Below the pieces are notes generated by a model. The model made no database searches and was not told where the DNA came from. It saw nothing but the letters and a program-made list of their open reading frames with translations. The position numbers and the translations under genes are program-made. DNA of 64,000 bases. Origin: Mycetohabitans rhizoxinica HKI 454 (GTDB lineage: Bacteria; Pseudomonadota; Gammaproteobacteria; Burkholderiales; Burkholderiaceae). The stretch covers positions 1,805,386-1,869,385 of the forward strand of contig NC_014722.1 in assembly GCF_000198775.1 (NCBI RefSeq), in the 5' to 3' direction. The number at the start of each line of letters is the position of its first letter. Within the stretch, counting starts at the first letter, position 1. Below are positions 28,070-40,923 of the stretch, piece by piece.

Positions 28070-29605
28070 ATGAACCTATCGGCTAACCTCGACGCTCTGA
28101 GCCCCGACGAACTGCGCACGCTAGCTGCGCAACTGATGGTTTAGGTGGGCGAGAAGGACCGGCAGTTGCGCTATCGTCAGAGGCGCATTGACCAACTTAC
28201 CCATGAGATTGCCGTGCTCAAGCGCTTGCAATTTGGCAAGCGCAGCGAGCAATTCAACGTTGAGCAGATGAGTCTGCTCGATGAGGCCATCGACGCCGAT
28301 CTGGCTGTGCTCAAAATCGAGCTCGAGCAATTGCAGTCAGATACGCCTGCGCACAAGCAGCGTCAGAAGCCCAAGCGTGCGCCGTTGCCGCCACACTTGC
28401 CGCGCACCGAGATCCATCACGAACCCGACGAACTTATTTGCTCTTGTGGCTGCCAGCGCGTGCGTATCGGCCAGGACATCAGCGAGAAGCTGGACTATAA
28501 GCCGGGGGTGTTCACGGTTGAACGGCATATCCGCGGCAAATGGGTTTGCAAGGCGTGCGAGACGCTGATTCAGGCACCTGTGCCGCCCCATGTGATCGAC
28601 AAGGGCATGCCGAGCGCAGGCTTGCTCACGCAAGTGCTCGCTGCCAAGTACGGTGATCACTTGCCGTTGTACCGTCAAGAACGCATCTTCGGGCGCGCCG
28701 GTCTTGCCATCGCCCAATCAACGCTGGGTCAGTGGGTTGGCGTGTGTGGTGTGAGGTTGCAGCCGCTGGTCGAGGCGCTTCGCGAAGAGCTTGTGCAACA
28801 CGGTGTGCTGCACGCCGATGAAACGCCGGTGCAAATGCTCGTTCCCGGTAAAGGAAAAACGCAGCGAGCGTACGTATGGGCATACGCCACGACGCAGTTC
28901 GCCCACGTGCGCGCCGTGGTCTATGAGTTCGCCGATAGTCGCGCGGGCGAACATGCCCGCCAGTTTCTCGGTGACTGGCGCGGCAAGTTAGTATGCGACG
29001 ATCACAGCGGCTACAAAGCCGGATTCGAGCTGGGCATCACTGAGATCGGATGCATGGCTCATGCAAGACGCAAGTTCTTTGAGTTGCACGCCAACCACAA
29101 GAGTCAGATCGCTGAACAGGCGCTGGAATACTTCGGCGCACTTTACGCTGTCGAGCGCGATGTTGCACAGCTCAAGCCTGATCGCAGAGGTGAAGTGCGT
29201 CAGCAGCGCGCTGGGCCAATCGCCGATGCGCTACATGAGTGGATGTTCACTCAGCGCAAACGGGGTTCCAGTGAAGGATCGGCGATCGCCAAAGCGCTTG
29301 ACTACAGTCTTAAGCGCTGGGAGGCGCTCACGCGTTATCTAGTCGATGGGCATATGCCCATCGACAATAACTGGCTGGAAAATCAGATTCGTCCCTGGGC
29401 CATCAGTCGCTCGAACTGGTTGTTTGCCGGTTCGTTGCGCGCTGGGCAACGCGCCGCGACAATCATGAGCCTGATTTGATCCGCGCAGCTCAATGGTCAT
29501 GACCCGTACGTCTACCTTAAAGACGTGCTCAATCGATTGCCCACCCATCGAGCCGACGACATCGCCGCCCTGCTGCCGCATCGCTGGGCGCCAGCCCCAG
29601 CTTGA
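28070..29605 (+). pseudogene. tnpC: IS66 transposase TnpC with two in-frame stops
   Basis: The whole 28070-29605 frame is 512 codons, interrupted by TAG at 28142 and TGA at 29477. The uninterrupted middle (28145-29479) encodes 444 residues. It contains the N-terminal coiled region, the zinc-finger-like cluster ICSCGCQRVR with CKACE, and the DDE residues in LHADETPVQML, VCDDHSGYK and NNWLENQIRP. The first stop is early (codon 25), so internal initiation might still give most of the protein, but the second stop removes the last 42 codons. Confidence 0.88.
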
Positions 29606-29705
29606 TTGACGGCATTTACCTCCAGGGATGTCTTTGCCGGGGGCTTACCAACGCGCCACGAAAACGGCCATCTAAAAGTGAAACGATGTCCGTGAATCAC
29701 ACAGT

Positions 29706-30068
29706 CGAAGAAATTTGAGCTGGCCAAGGCGATCCGTTATTCGCTCAACCAGTGGGACGCGCTTGCGCTGAACTGCCAAGGGGGCGCGCGCTGAAATCAG
29801 CAACGCCCTAGCCGAAAACACGCTGCGCTGCGTGAGACTGGGACGCAAGAACTTCCAGTTCACCGGTTCTGATAGCGGGGGCGAGCGAGCTGCCGCGATG
29901 TACGGTCTGATCGGCACGTGCAAGCTCGACGGGATCAACCCGCACACCTACCTTGAATATGTTTTGCCCCATATTGATGACCATTCCATTAACCGCATTG
30001 ACGAACTGTTGCCCTGGAACGTCATCGGCAAGTTGCCCCGCCAGTCTGACCCGCCGCCCACTGCCTGA
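29706..30068 (+). pseudogene. Second IS66-family TnpC fragment (C-terminal end)
   Basis: Begins in frame KKFELAKAIRYSLNQWDALAL. After a frameshift it continues ISNALAENTLRCVRLGRKNF and then GSDSGGERAAAMYGLIGTCK, ending in RIDELLPWNVIGKL. This is the C-terminal part of an IS66 transposase of a different subgroup from the intact-ended copy next to it. It abuts the right inverted repeat of the IS481-type element. The 218 bases from 30069 to the NRPS stop hold nothing I recognise. Confidence 0.8.
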
Positions 30069-30286
30069 TTGCTAATCCGAGCGAGCGATCCACCATCATG
30101 CTTCACCCGCCTCTCGCATTGCAAACGGCCCTCGTGAGCTGCTTACCTTATGCACAGCCAAGTCGCAGGCGCTCCTGTGCAAGCGACACAACACGCGCCT
30201 TGACCAGCTTCACCGCCTCGACTTTACGTGCCTTGCTAAACTGCCTTATCGTCTTCATTCACTTCTTGGGCCTGCTGGCTCTCCCA

Positions 30287-33200
30287 TTAATCTAGCTGAC
30301 AGGCTAGAATGGAAGCAATAGCGGCCGTGGGTTCTGGCTTAAGCATTTCTCCGTGGCTACAATGCATGTCATGAACTTTTATTTCCCCAAGCACATATGG
30401 TTTCCACGCATCAGGCGTCACTACCGTTTCACATCCAGCCTCTGCTACCGTGGCTCGAAACAATAGCGCATCACCGCTATACTGCGATGGAAAATAATCT
30501 TTTACGATACGCACATTATTCTTTGCAATTTTCTCAATGTTTTCCAATAAATGCTTATCCATCGCCGAGATTAACTCATTGCCATAGTGATAGGCGAACA
30601 CATCTCTAACTATCGCCTGGTCAAGTTGATTTGCTTCCTCTTCAAAAGCTTTGCCCGCAAAAGGAGGACTATCTAGTAACCCCAGCAACGCCACTTTTTC
30701 GCCTTCGTGTTCGAGTCGGACAGCCATGCTATGCGCCACTATGCCACCGAAGCTCCATCCTAATAAGCAGTAAGGTCCTTTGGGCTGAACATGGCGCATT
30801 TGCTCAAGATAGTCTGACACCATCTCGTCAAGGGTAGACGCAAGCGGGCTTGTTCCATCGAACCCACGAGCCTGCAAGCCATAGAGGGGCTGATCCGGGT
30901 GAAGGTAATTGGACAGACCCATATAGCTCCAGCTCAAACCAAATCCGGGATGGATGCAGAAAAGAGCAGGACGACTGCCTGTGGGTTTAAGAGGAAGTAG
31001 AACAGAAAACGAGTTTTCTTGGATCCCGTCATGTTTAACGAAATGGCGTGCTAAGCCTGCGAGAGTGGGTGCCTCAAACAACGTGCGAATAGCAAGGTCA
31101 ATCCCTAACGCTGTACGTACACGACTGATCAAGCGCATGGCGAGCAGCGAGTGGCCGCCGAGCGCAAAGAAGCTGTCGTGCCGACCCACACGCTTCACAC
31201 CCAAGAGCTCAGCCCAGATCTCGGCTAACGTCGTCTCCAGCTCGCCTTGCGGCGCTTCATACGCTTGATGCGCCAGTGCCGCCTCATCCGGTGCGGGCAG
31301 TGCACGCCGATCGAGCTTGCCGTTGGGCGTTAGCGGCCACGCGTCCACCCGCACAAACGCACTGGGGACCATATACTCAGGCAGCTTCGCCGCCACCTGC
31401 GCGCACAGTGTGCTCGCCAGTGGCTCATCCGCTTCGGCCTGTACATACGCGACAAGCCGCTTGTCCAAGCCCTCACCGGTTGCCAGCACCACCGCCTCGC
31501 GCACCTGCGGATGCGCCGTTAAGCACGCTGCGATCTCGCCCAGCTCAATGCGAAAGCCGCGAAGCTTGACCTGATCGTCATTGCGACCCAAGAACTCCAG
31601 ATTGCCGTCGGCCCGATAACGGGCCACATCCCCGGTCTTATACAGCCGTGCATCCGCATCCTCTGAGAACGGATCCGGCACAAAGCGCTCGGCAGTCAGC
31701 TCCGGGCGGTTCAGATAGCCCCGTGCCACCCCCGCACCACCAATAGATAACTCACCCACCGCACCCAGCGGCACCGGCTGGCTGTGCGCATCGAGCAGAT
31801 ACACGCGCGTGTTCCCGATTGGCCGGCCAATCGGGACCTCACCACTGAAGTCACGTGCACCACGCCATACCGTGGCACAAACGGTCGCCTCCGTGGGACC
31901 GTAGGCATTAAAGACCGTGCCTTGGTCGGCCAAGTCTCGAACCAGCGTTGCACTGGGCGCTTCGCCTGCTAGAATCAGCGTTAAGGACGGACCAAAGCTA
32001 AGCAAATCTGTGCCATGTTGAAGTAGTGCAGGCGGTAACGTCGCGTGCGTAATCGCATGGCTTGCCAAATAGTCACGCAGAGCATGCCGATCATGCCGGG
32101 CCGCCTCGGGTGGCAGATACAACGCTACACCGCTGCCAAAAGCCATAAAGATTTCGGATGCACTCGCATCAAAGCTGAACGACGCAAATTGCAAAATACG
32201 GCTGGTTGGCTGCACGCCAAAACAGGCGATCTGCGCCAGAGCAAGGTTTACCATACCCCGATGCTCGACCATCACCCCCTTGGGCGTGCCGGTCGAGCCC
32301 GACGTGTAGATCACATACGCCAGATGCCGGGCCGTCAGGCCCGCCACCGACGGATTGGTGCCCGGCAACGCCGGCAAGGTGGCCGGATCGAGCACCGTGC
32401 ACTCGGCCAGCGCCGCCTCGCCCAACGCAGCGCGCCCCACCGCATCGGCCAGCACCATGCTCGGCGCCGCATCGGCGAGGATGTGCGCCAAGCGCTCACT
32501 CGGATAGCTCGGATCCAGCGGCACATACGCGCCCCCGGCCTTTAAAATCGCCAACAACCCCACGACCAGCGCAGCACTGCGCTGCACGCAGATCGCCACC
32601 CGCGTGTCCGGCCTGACGCCCCACTCGATCAACTGGTGCGCGAGGCGATTGGCTCGTGCATTGAGCTGTGCATAGCTCAACGTTTGATCCTCATAGACCA
32701 GCGCCGGCGCCTCGGGCGTGCGCTCGACCTGCGCCTCAAATAACTGGTGCACGCACATATGCGACGGATACGCCCGCTGCGTCGCGTTCCATGTCTGCAG
32801 CAGCAACTGACGCTCGGCCGGTGACAGCAGCTCAAGCGTTGCAACCGGCTGCTGGGGATGAGCCACCATCGCCTGCAACATGGCCTGCAGATAGCCGACG
32901 TACCGCTCGATCGTCGCGGGATCGAACAGCGCCGTCGCATACCCTAAGCGGCCGACAATCTCATCGCCTGTATCAGACAAGTTCAGCTCGAGATCGCACT
33001 TCACGGCGTCATACTCCAGCTCAGCCGGCGTGGCCGTGAGCCCGGGTAAGCGCCACTGCCCTGTCTCATTGCTCTGCCATGCCAACATCACTTGAAACAG
33101 CGGCGTATGATTCAATCGACGCGGCGGCTGCACGATCTCCACCACTTGCTCAAACGGCAGATCTTGATGCGCTTGCGCGTCCAGCGTCGTGCGCCGCACG

Positions 33201-36200
33201 CGCGTGAGCAGCTCTACGGTATCGGGCTCGTCCGACAAATCCACGCGCAACGCCAGCGTATTGACAAAAAAACCAATCAACGGCTCAATCTGTGGATGGT
33301 GACGATTAGCGCTGGGCGTGCCGATGACCACATCACACTGGCCGGACAGGCGCGCGAGCACCGCGCTCCACGCCGCGAGCACCGTCATAAATAGCGTCGT
33401 GCCGTACTCCCCACTTAAGCGCTTGAGCGCTTGCGTCGTGGCCGCATCCATGCGCACCGGCACCTGTGCACCGACAAACGACTGTTGTGCCGGGCGCGGC
33501 CGATCGGTCGGTAGCTCAAGCAGCACCGGCGCGTCGGCGAGCGTCGCGCGCCAGTAGTTGCTTTGCGCCTGCAGCCGCTCACCCGTGAGCCACTGTCGTT
33601 GCCACGCCGCATAGTCCGGATACTGAACCGACAGCGGCGGTAGCGCATCGGCTTGCACCCCCATGCTCGCCGCGTACAGTGCACTTAACTCGCGCGTGAG
33701 TACCCCAAGCGACCAGCCGTCCGACACAATATGGTGCTGTGTGAGCACGCACTGATAGTTGTCATCGGCGAGCTGAACGACGCATGCGCGCATCAGCGGC
33801 CCGCACGCCAGATCGAATGGCGCGTGCGCGGCTTCGTGACGCAAGCGTGCCAGTTGTGCCTGCGCATCCGGCGCCCCACGCAGATCATGCCAGCGCAGCG
33901 GCACGCCCCTGTCCGCCGGCAGCAGCCGCACCTGCGGCTGCCCCTCGACGCTTACAAACGTCGAGCGCAGCGCTTCGTGACGCGCCCACAGCACATCGAG
34001 CGCCTGTTGCCAGGCCGCTCGATCCAGTGGCCCGCGCACATGCAGCGCCAGCGGCATATGATACGTCTCACTGACCCCATCGAGCTGCGTGAGGAACCAC
34101 AGTCGCTGCTGCGCGAACGACAGCGGCAAATGGCCTTCGCGTGAGACCGGCGTGATCTCGGGGAGCGTATCGGTGCCTTGTTGCAGATGGGCTTCGAGCG
34201 CCGCGGCAAACGCGGCCAATGTGGGCGTGGCGAACAAGGCGGCCAGCGGCACGTCAGCACCCAGCCCGCTGATCCGGTTCATCAACCGCACCGCCAGCAG
34301 CGAGTGGCCCCCGAGCGCAAAGAAGCTGTCGTGCCGACCCACACGCTTCACACCCAAGAGCTCGGCCCAGATTGCCGCGAGCGTCGTCTCCAGCTCGCCT
34401 TGCGGCGCTTCATACGCTTGATGTGCCCGCGCCTCGTCATCCGGTGCGGGCAGTGCACGCCGATCGAGCTTGCCGTTGGGCGTTAGCGGCCACGCGTCCA
34501 GCCGCACAAACGCACTGGGCACCATATACTCGGGCAGGCGGGCCGAAACATGCGCGCGCAGCGTGCTCGCCAGTGGCTCGTCCGCTTCGGCCCGCACATA
34601 CGCCACCAGCCGCTTGTCCGACCCCTCACCGCACGCGAGCACCACTGCATCCTGCACCTGCGGGTGCGCCGTTAAGCACGCTTCGATCTCACCCAGTTCA
34701 ATCCGAAAACCGCGGATCTTGACTTGCTCATCGTTGCGCCCCACGAACTCCAGATTGCCGTCCGGTAAATACCGTGCCAAATCCCCAGTCTTATACAGCC
34801 GCGCATCGGCGTCCTCTGAGAACGGATCCGGCACAAAGCGCTCGGCGGTCAGCGCCGGGCGGTTCCAATAGCCGCGCGCGACGCCTGCGCCACCGATGTA
34901 TAGTTCACCGACTGCACCCAGGGGCACCGGCTGGCTGTGTGCGTCCAGCAAATAAATGCGCGTGTTGGCAATAGGTCGGCCAATCGGGACCGCACCGCTG
35001 AAGTCACGTGCACCACGCCATGCTGTGGCACACACGGTTGTCTCCGTGGGGCCGTAGGCATTAAAAACCGTGCTTTGGTCGACCAAGTTTCGAACCAACG
35101 TCGCACTGGGCGCTTCGCCTGCCAGAATCAGTGTTAAGGACAGACCAAAACTGGACAAATCTGCGCCATGTTGAAGCAGTGCTGGCGGTAAAGTCGCGTG
35201 CGTAATCGCATGGCTTGCCAAATAGTCCCACAAAGCATGCCGATCCTGCCGGGCCGCCTCGAGGGGCAAATACAACACTGCACCGCTGCCAAAGGCCATC
35301 CAGATTTCGGATGCACTCGCATCAAAGCTGAACGACGCAAACTGCAAAATGCGGCTGGTTGGCTGCACCCCAAAACAGGCAATCTGCGCCAGAGCAAGGT
35401 TCACCACGCCTCGATGCTCGACCATCACGCCCTTCGGGGTACCGGTGGAGCCCGACGTATAAATCACATACGCCAGATGCCGGGCCGTCAGGCCCGCCAC
35501 CGACGGATTCGTGTCCGGCAACGCCGGCAAGGTAACCGGATCGAGCACCGTGCAGGATGCGAGCGCCGCGTCGCCTAACGCAGCGCGCCCGGCCGCATCC
35601 GCGAGCACAATGTTCGGGGATGCATCAACAAGAATGTGCGCCAAGCGCTCGCCCGGATACGCTGGATCCAGCGGCACATACGCACCCCCAGCCTTTAAAA
35701 TCGCCAGCACCCCCACGACCAACGCGGCACTGCGCTGCACGCAGATCGCCACCCGTGCATCGGGCCTGACGCCCAACTCGATCAACTGGTGTGCGAGGCG
35801 ATTAGCTTGTGCGTTCAGCTGCGCATAGCTCAGCGTCTGCGCTTCATACACCAGCGCCGGCGCCTCGGGCGTGCGCTCGACCTGCGCTTCGAACAACTGG
35901 TGCACGCACAAGTGCGACGGATAGTCCCGCTGCGTCGCATTCCACGTGTCAAGCAGCAACTGACGCTCCGCCTCGGGCAGCACCTGCAACCGCTGCACTG
36001 CGGTGTCGGGCACCGCCTCGAGCACGTCGGCCAAGCTGTGCAGCGCCCGCTGCATATACGCGCACACCCGCTCGGGCTCCAGCGGCGGCACGCTCTGGGC
36101 CGTTAGCCCCAACGACTGCCCATCATCTTCCACTGACAGCCCAATTGGATAATTGGTGCGCTCCTGCCCGCTCAACAGTTCCACACCCGATAGCCCGCTG

Positions 36201-39200
36201 CGCTCATTCGAGCCCATCGCATTGTGCCGGTAATTGAGCAGCGCACTGAAGAGCGGCGTGCCCGACGGCACGCCGTTGCAGCGCTGCGCGAGCGCCAGCG
36301 ACGCATGCTCATGCTCGAGCAACGCCGCCAGCCGCGCATGCGTGCTCCGCACACACGCCTCCACACTGCCGTCCAAATCCACACGCAGTGGCAACGTATT
36401 GATAAAGAGCCCCATCGCACGATCGGCACCCTCACCCGCTTGCATCCGACCGAACAGTACGGTGCCAAACACCACGCGTGATTGGCCGCTCGCGCGCGCC
36501 AGCACCTGCGCCCATGCCAAATGACATAGGCTCGCCAGACTGACGCCCAACCGTTTGGCGTGCCCGCGCAGCCGGTCGTTCAACGCCGGCGGCAGCATCC
36601 GGTGGGCTTCGCTCACGTCACTGCCGTCGCGCTGTACCTGTGCGAGCCCAAACGGCAAGGTCGGCTCCACGTCCGCGAGCAGCTCGGTAAAAAAGCGCGC
36701 ATGCTCGGCTTCACTGACACCCAACCTGGCTTGCGCGACCAGATGACGGAACGGCTGCGCCGGCGGTAGGGTGTCGCCTCGACCCTCGATGAACGCCCGC
36801 ACCTGCGCGTGCATCACCTCCAGCGTCGAGTGATCGCCAATCAAATGGTGCAGCCGCTGCGTGAGTAGCCAGCGCCCCCTACTCTCCTGCGCAATCGCAC
36901 AGTGCAGCAGCGGCGCTTGCGTCAGATCCAGCCGCGTGTGACGCGGATCAAAGCGCCGCGCCAATTGCGCCGCAATCGGCCCGTCAGCGGCATCCAGCGT
37001 CAGCTCGGTCACCGGCAACCGCACGTGGCGCCACACCACTTGCGCAGGCGTGGACACGCCTTCCCAGACGAACGCGGTGCGCAAAATATCGTGGCGATCA
37101 ATCACCTGCTGCAGCGCGTGCAGATACTGGTCAAGCCGCGCGCGACTGTCGAAAGCCAGCTGCACCATCAGCAGATATGGATCGCCTGTGCTGGCCAGCA
37201 GATGGTGAAACAGTAGCCCGTCTTGCAGCGGCGACAGGGCATAAATGTCCTGGATATTGGCCCCCCCTCCCGGCACCTGCTCGACAATCTTATCAATGTC
37301 CGCTTGCGTCAGCTCAATGAGCGGCAGCATCGACGGCGTAATCGCCGTTGTGTCAGGCGTGATCGCGTTCGCAGGCACCACCACGTCACGGCGCTGGCCC
37401 AACGTCTGCGCCAATGCAGTGAGCGTCGGTGCCTCAAATAGCGCCCGCACTGACACACTCAAGCCCCGACGCCGCAGACGTTCAATGAGCTGCACCGCCA
37501 GCAGCGAGTGGCCCCCGAGCGCAAAGAAGCTGTCGTGCCGACCCACACGCTTCACACCCAAGAGCTCAGCCCAAATCTCGGCTAACGTCGTCTCCAGCTC
37601 GCCTTGCGGCGCTTCATACGCTTGATGCGCCAGTGCCTCGTCATCCGGTGCGGGCAGTGCACGCCGATCGAGCTTGCCGTTGGGCGTCAGCGGCCACGCG
37701 TCCACTTGCACAAACGCACTGGGCACCATATACTCAGGCAGCTTCGCCGCCACCTGCGCGCGCAGTGTGCTCGCCAGTGGCTCGTCCGCTTCGGCCCGCA
37801 CATACGCCACCAGCCGCTTAGCCGAGCCCTCGCCTGTTGCTAGCACCACCGCATCACGCACTTGCGGATGCGCCGTTAAGCACGCCTCAATCTCACCCAG
37901 TTCAATCCGAAAACCGCGGATCTTGACTTGCTCATCGTTGCGCCCCACGAACTCCAGATTGCCGTCCGGTAAATACCGTGCCAAATCCCCAGTCTTATAC
38001 AGCCGCGCATCGGCGTCCTCTGAGAACGGATCCGGCACAAAGCGCTCGGCGGTCAGCGCCGGGCGGTTCCAATAGCCGCGTGCCACGCCTGCGCCACCGA
38101 TGTACAGTTCACCAACCGCACCCAGTGGCACTGGCTGCCCGGGCGCATCGAGCAGATAGATCCTTGTGTTCGCAATCGGCCGGCCGATTGGCACGGTGTC
38201 CTCTGTGTAGTTTGCCGGGCAGCTCCAGGCCGTCACATCAATTGCCGCTTCCGTCGGACCATACAAGTTATACAGCTGCGCGCTCGGTAACAGTGTTTGG
38301 CAAAGCCGCACACTCGCCCCCGGCAGCGCTTCGCCACTGCAAACCAGCCGTTTTACAGACGTACAGTGCTGAACCCCTTCATTGTGCAAAAACAGGCTCA
38401 GCATGGACGGCACAAAATGAGCCGTAGTGATGCGCTGCCGAGTGATCAACTCTATCAAGGCAGCCGGATCTTTATGCACATCGGGTGCCGCCACAACCAG
38501 GGTAGCGCCATTGAGTAAGGTCCAGAAAAACTCCCAGACAGACACGTCAAAACTCACGGGTGTTTTCTGAAGCACACGATCGGCCGTCGTCAAACCATAA
38601 GCTTGCTGCATCCACACCAGACGATTGACGAGCGCCTGGTGCTCATTCTGTACACCCTTCGGGGTGCCAGTGGAGCCGGACGTATAGATCACATACGCCA
38701 GATGCCGGGCCGTCAGGCCCGCCACCGACGGATTGGTGCCCGGCAACGCCGGCAAGGTGGCCGGATCGAGCACCGTGCACTCGGCCAACGCCGCCTCGCC
38801 CAACGCAGCGCGCCCCACCGCATCCGCGAGCACCATGCTCGGCGCCGCATCGGCGAGGATGTGCGCCAAGCGCTCACTCGGATAGCTCGGATCCAGCGGC
38901 ACATACGCGCCCCCGGCCTTTAAAATCGCCAACAACCCCACGACCAGCGCAGCACTGCGCTGCACGCAGATCGCCACCCGCGTGTCCGGCCTGACGCCCC
39001 ACTCGATCAACTGGTGCGCGAGGCGATTGGCTCGTGCATTGAGCTGTGCATAGCTCAACGTTTGATCCTCATAGACCAGCGCCGGCGCCTCGGGCGTACG
39101 CTCGACCTGCGCCTCAAACAACTGGTGCACGCACATATGCGACGGATACGCCCGCTGCGTCGCGTTCCATGTCTGCAGCAGCAACTGACGCTCGGCCGGT

Positions 39201-40903
39201 GACAGCAGCTCAAGCGTTGCAACCGGCTGCTGGGGATGAGCCACCATCGCCTGCAACATGGCCTGCAGATAGCCGACGTACCGCTCGATCGTCGCGGGAT
39301 CGAACAGCGCCGTCGCATACCCTAAGCGGCCGACAATCTCATCGCCTGTATCAGACAAGTTCAGCTCGAGATCGCACTTCACGGCGTCATACTCCAGCTC
39401 AGCCGGCGTGGCCGTGAGCCCGGGTAAGCGCCACTGCCCTGTCTCATTGCTCTGCCATGCCAACATCACTTGAAACAGCGGCGTATGATTCAATCGACGC
39501 GGCGGCTGCACGATCTCCACCACTTGCTCAAACGGCAGATCTTGATGCGCTTGCGCGTCCAGCGTCGTGCGCCGCACGCGCGTGAGCAGCTCTACGGTAT
39601 CGGGCTCGTCCGACAAATCCACGCGCAACGCCAGCGTATTGACAAAAAAACCAATCAACGGCTCAATCTGTGGATGGTGACGATTAGCGCTGGGCGTGCC
39701 GATGACCACATCACACTGGCCGGACAGGCGCGCGAGCACCGCGCTCCACGCCGCGAGCACCGTCATAAATAGCGTCGTGCCGTACTCCCCACTTAAGCGC
39801 TTGAGCGCTTGCGTCGTGGCCGCATCCATGCGCACCGGCACCTGTGCACCGACAAACGACTGTTGTGCCGGGCGCGGCCGATCGGTCGGTAGTTCAAGCA
39901 GCACCGGCGCGTCGGCGAGCGTCGCGCGCCAGTAGTTGCTTTGCGCCTGCAGCCGCTCACCCGTGAGCCACTGTCGTTGCCACGCCGCATAGTCCGGATA
40001 CTGAACCGACAGCGGCGGTAGCGCATCGGCTTGCACCCCCATGCTCGCCGCGTACAGTGCACTTAACTCGCGCGTGAGTACCCCAAGCGACCAGCCGTCC
40101 GACACAATATGGTGCTGTGTGAGCACGCACTGATAGTTGTCATCGGCGAGCTGAACGACGCATGCGCGCATCAGCGGCCCGCACGCCAGATCGAATGGCG
40201 CGTGCGCGGCTTCGTGACGCAAGCGTGCCAGTTGTGCCTGCGCATCCGGCGCCCCACGCAGATCATGCCAGCGCAGCGGCACGCCCCTGTCCGCCGGCAG
40301 CAGCCGCACCTGCGGCTGCCCCTCGACGCTTACAAACGTCGAGCGCAGCGCTTCGTGACGCGCCCACAGCACATCGAGCGCCTGTTGCCAGGCCGCTCGA
40401 TCCAGTGGCCCGCGCACATGCAGCGCCAGCGGCATATGATACGTCTCACTGACCCCATCGAGCTGCGTGAGGAACCACAGTCGCTGCTGCGCGAACGACA
40501 GCGGCAAATGGCCTTCGCGTGAGACCGGCGTGATCTCGGGGAGCGTATCGGTGCCTTGTTGCAGATGGGCTTCGAGCGCCGCGGCAAACGCGGCCAATGT
40601 GGGCGTGGCGAACAAGGCGGCCAGCGGCACGTCAGCACCCAGCCCGCTGATCCGGTTCATCAACCGCACCGCCAGCAGCGAGTGGCCCCCGAGCGCAAAG
40701 AAGCTGTCGTGCCGACCCACACGCTTCACACCCAAGAGCTCGGCCCAGATTGCCGCGAGCGTCGTCTCCAGCTCGCCTTGCGGCGCTTCATACGCTTGAT
40801 GTGCCCGCGCCTCGTCATCCGGTGCGGGCAGTGCACGCCGATCGAGCTTGCCGTTGGGCGTTAGCGGCCACGCGTCCAGCCGCACAAACGCACTGGGCAC
40901 CAT
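30287..40903 (-). CDS. NRPS, C-terminal part: T5, modules 6-8 and thioesterase
   Basis: A 3538-residue open frame that is the 3' part of the single NRPS. It starts in the tail of A5, one base out of phase with the preceding frame. Approximate residues: T5 at 71 ([10 protein letters not shown]); C6 with HHIVSDG at 265; A6 P-loop at 741, pocket DVWHVSLID, serine; T6 at 1129; C7 with HHLLASTGD at 1234 and HHLIGDH at 1354, a dual condensation/epimerisation domain making D-Ser; A7 at 1818, pocket DASTIAAVC, tyrosine-like; T7 at 2196; C8 at 2392; A8 at 2870, same pocket DASTIAAVC; T8 at 3250; thioesterase from 3295 with nucleophile GWSFGG near 3383 and a late histidine in CSHGEML. Release as a lactone through Thr5 or Ser6 is possible. 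The apparent ATG start is an internal methionine and not a real start. Confidence 0.95.
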   Translation of the reverse strand: MVPSAFVRLDAWPLTPNGKLDRRALPAPDDEARAHQAYEAPQGELETTLAAIWAELLGVKRVGRHDSFFALGGHSLLAVRLMNRISGLGADVPLAALFATPTLAAFAAALEAHLQQGTDTLPEITPVSREGHLPLSFAQQRLWFLTQLDGVSETYHMPLALHVRGPLDRAAWQQALDVLWARHEALRSTFVSVEGQPQVRLLPADRGVPLRWHDLRGAPDAQAQLARLRHEAAHAPFDLACGPLMRACVVQLADDNYQCVLTQHHIVSDGWSLGVLTRELSALYAASMGVQADALPPLSVQYPDYAAWQRQWLTGERLQAQSNYWRATLADAPVLLELPTDRPRPAQQSFVGAQVPVRMDAATTQALKRLSGEYGTTLFMTVLAAWSAVLARLSGQCDVVIGTPSANRHHPQIEPLIGFFVNTLALRVDLSDEPDTVELLTRVRRTTLDAQAHQDLPFEQVVEIVQPPRRLNHTPLFQVMLAWQSNETGQWRLPGLTATPAELEYDAVKCDLELNLSDTGDEIVGRLGYATALFDPATIERYVGYLQAMLQAMVAHPQQPVATLELLSPAERQLLLQTWNATQRAYPSHMCVHQLFEAQVERTPEAPALVYEDQTLSYAQLNARANRLAHQLIEWGVRPDTRVAICVQRSAALVVGLLAILKAGGAYVPLDPSYPSERLAHILADAAPSMVLADAVGRAALGEAALAECTVLDPATLPALPGTNPSVAGLTARHLAYVIYTSGSTGTPKGVQNEHQALVNRLVWMQQAYGLTTADRVLQKTPVSFDVSVWEFFWTLLNGATLVVAAPDVHKDPAALIELITRQRITTAHFVPSMLSLFLHNEGVQHCTSVKRLVCSGEALPGASVRLCQTLLPSAQLYNLYGPTEAAIDVTAWSCPANYTEDTVPIGRPIANTRIYLLDAPGQPVPLGAVGELYIGGAGVARGYWNRPALTAERFVPDPFSEDADARLYKTGDLARYLPDGNLEFVGRNDEQVKIRGFRIELGEIEACLTAHPQVRDAVVLATGEGSAKRLVAYVRAEADEPLASTLRAQVAAKLPEYMVPSAFVQVDAWPLTPNGKLDRRALPAPDDEALAHQAYEAPQGELETTLAEIWAELLGVKRVGRHDSFFALGGHSLLAVQLIERLRRRGLSVSVRALFEAPTLTALAQTLGQRRDVVVPANAITPDTTAITPSMLPLIELTQADIDKIVEQVPGGGANIQDIYALSPLQDGLLFHHLLASTGDPYLLMVQLAFDSRARLDQYLHALQQVIDRHDILRTAFVWEGVSTPAQVVWRHVRLPVTELTLDAADGPIAAQLARRFDPRHTRLDLTQAPLLHCAIAQESRGRWLLTQRLHHLIGDHSTLEVMHAQVRAFIEGRGDTLPPAQPFRHLVAQARLGVSEAEHARFFTELLADVEPTLPFGLAQVQRDGSDVSEAHRMLPPALNDRLRGHAKRLGVSLASLCHLAWAQVLARASGQSRVVFGTVLFGRMQAGEGADRAMGLFINTLPLRVDLDGSVEACVRSTHARLAALLEHEHASLALAQRCNGVPSGTPLFSALLNYRHNAMGSNERSGLSGVELLSGQERTNYPIGLSVEDDGQSLGLTAQSVPPLEPERVCAYMQRALHSLADVLEAVPDTAVQRLQVLPEAERQLLLDTWNATQRDYPSHLCVHQLFEAQVERTPEAPALVYEAQTLSYAQLNAQANRLAHQLIELGVRPDARVAICVQRSAALVVGVLAILKAGGAYVPLDPAYPGERLAHILVDASPNIVLADAAGRAALGDAALASCTVLDPVTLPALPDTNPSVAGLTARHLAYVIYTSGSTGTPKGVMVEHRGVVNLALAQIACFGVQPTSRILQFASFSFDASASEIWMAFGSGAVLYLPLEAARQDRHALWDYLASHAITHATLPPALLQHGADLSSFGLSLTLILAGEAPSATLVRNLVDQSTVFNAYGPTETTVCATAWRGARDFSGAVPIGRPIANTRIYLLDAHSQPVPLGAVGELYIGGAGVARGYWNRPALTAERFVPDPFSEDADARLYKTGDLARYLPDGNLEFVGRNDEQVKIRGFRIELGEIEACLTAHPQVQDAVVLACGEGSDKRLVAYVRAEADEPLASTLRAHVSARLPEYMVPSAFVRLDAWPLTPNGKLDRRALPAPDDEARAHQAYEAPQGELETTLAAIWAELLGVKRVGRHDSFFALGGHSLLAVRLMNRISGLGADVPLAALFATPTLAAFAAALEAHLQQGTDTLPEITPVSREGHLPLSFAQQRLWFLTQLDGVSETYHMPLALHVRGPLDRAAWQQALDVLWARHEALRSTFVSVEGQPQVRLLPADRGVPLRWHDLRGAPDAQAQLARLRHEAAHAPFDLACGPLMRACVVQLADDNYQCVLTQHHIVSDGWSLGVLTRELSALYAASMGVQADALPPLSVQYPDYAAWQRQWLTGERLQAQSNYWRATLADAPVLLELPTDRPRPAQQSFVGAQVPVRMDAATTQALKRLSGEYGTTLFMTVLAAWSAVLARLSGQCDVVIGTPSANRHHPQIEPLIGFFVNTLALRVDLSDEPDTVELLTRVRRTTLDAQAHQDLPFEQVVEIVQPPRRLNHTPLFQVMLAWQSNETGQWRLPGLTATPAELEYDAVKCDLELNLSDTGDEIVGRLGYATALFDPATIERYVGYLQAMLQAMVAHPQQPVATLELLSPAERQLLLQTWNATQRAYPSHMCVHQLFEAQVERTPEAPALVYEDQTLSYAQLNARANRLAHQLIEWGVRPDTRVAICVQRSAALVVGLLAILKAGGAYVPLDPSYPSERLAHILADAAPSMVLADAVGRAALGEAALAECTVLDPATLPALPGTNPSVAGLTARHLAYVIYTSGSTGTPKGVMVEHRGMVNLALAQIACFGVQPTSRILQFASFSFDASASEIFMAFGSGVALYLPPEAARHDRHALRDYLASHAITHATLPPALLQHGTDLLSFGPSLTLILAGEAPSATLVRDLADQGTVFNAYGPTEATVCATVWRGARDFSGEVPIGRPIGNTRVYLLDAHSQPVPLGAVGELSIGGAGVARGYLNRPELTAERFVPDPFSEDADARLYKTGDVARYRADGNLEFLGRNDDQVKLRGFRIELGEIAACLTAHPQVREAVVLATGEGLDKRLVAYVQAEADEPLASTLCAQVAAKLPEYMVPSAFVRVDAWPLTPNGKLDRRALPAPDEAALAHQAYEAPQGELETTLAEIWAELLGVKRVGRHDSFFALGGHSLLAMRLISRVRTALGIDLAIRTLFEAPTLAGLARHFVKHDGIQENSFSVLLPLKPTGSRPALFCIHPGFGLSWSYMGLSNYLHPDQPLYGLQARGFDGTSPLASTLDEMVSDYLEQMRHVQPKGPYCLLGWSFGGIVAHSMAVRLEHEGEKVALLGLLDSPPFAGKAFEEEANQLDQAIVRDVFAYHYGNELISAMDKHLLENIEKIAKNNVRIVKDYFPSQYSGDALLFRATVAEAGCETVVTPDAWKPYVLGEIKVHDMHCSHGEMLKPEPTAAIASILACQLD
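32310..34545. repeat. NRPS internal long repeat A, copy 1 (C8 to front of A8)
   Basis: Nearly identical, by eye and in encoded products, to 38688-40923. A shorter third copy lies at about 49440-50510. The repeat covers the end of T7, all of C8 and the N-terminal part of A8. The few mismatches lie near the ends. Confidence 0.85.
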
Positions 40904-40923
40904 ATACTCGGGCAGGCGGGCCG
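38688..40923. repeat. NRPS internal long repeat A, copy 2 (C6 to front of A6)
   Basis: Second copy of the 2.2-kb repeat, 6378 bases from the first. The single-base deletion that breaks the NRPS frame (about 40931) lies at its right edge, at CATG-CCGCGC, where the other copies read CATG-CGCGCGC. Confidence 0.85.

Larger units (their letters stand above)
27199..29648 (+). mobile_element. IS66-family insertion sequence with 8-bp target duplication
   Basis: Terminal inverted repeats GTAAGCCCCCGGCAA (27199-27213) and its complement (29634-29648) bound a 2450-bp element. The flanking octamer CAACGCGC occurs at 27191-27198 and 29649-29656, the 8-bp duplication expected for IS66. It carries the usual tnpA, tnpB and tnpC, but tnpB has a frameshift and tnpC has two in-frame stops. 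The ends are intact and the genes are dead, so this insertion can move only in trans. Confidence 0.92.
26668..29703. mobile_element. Decayed IS481-type element, split by an IS66 insertion
   Basis: Terminal inverted repeats 26668-26690 and 29681-29703 match over 23 bases with one mismatch (core GATTCACGGACATCGTTT) and begin with TGTG. Inside are the two ends of an IS481-like transposase, with the catalytic middle deleted, and a complete IS66-type element between 27199 and 29648. No clear target duplication flanks the outer repeats. The family call rests on the transposase fragments. Confidence 0.7.
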
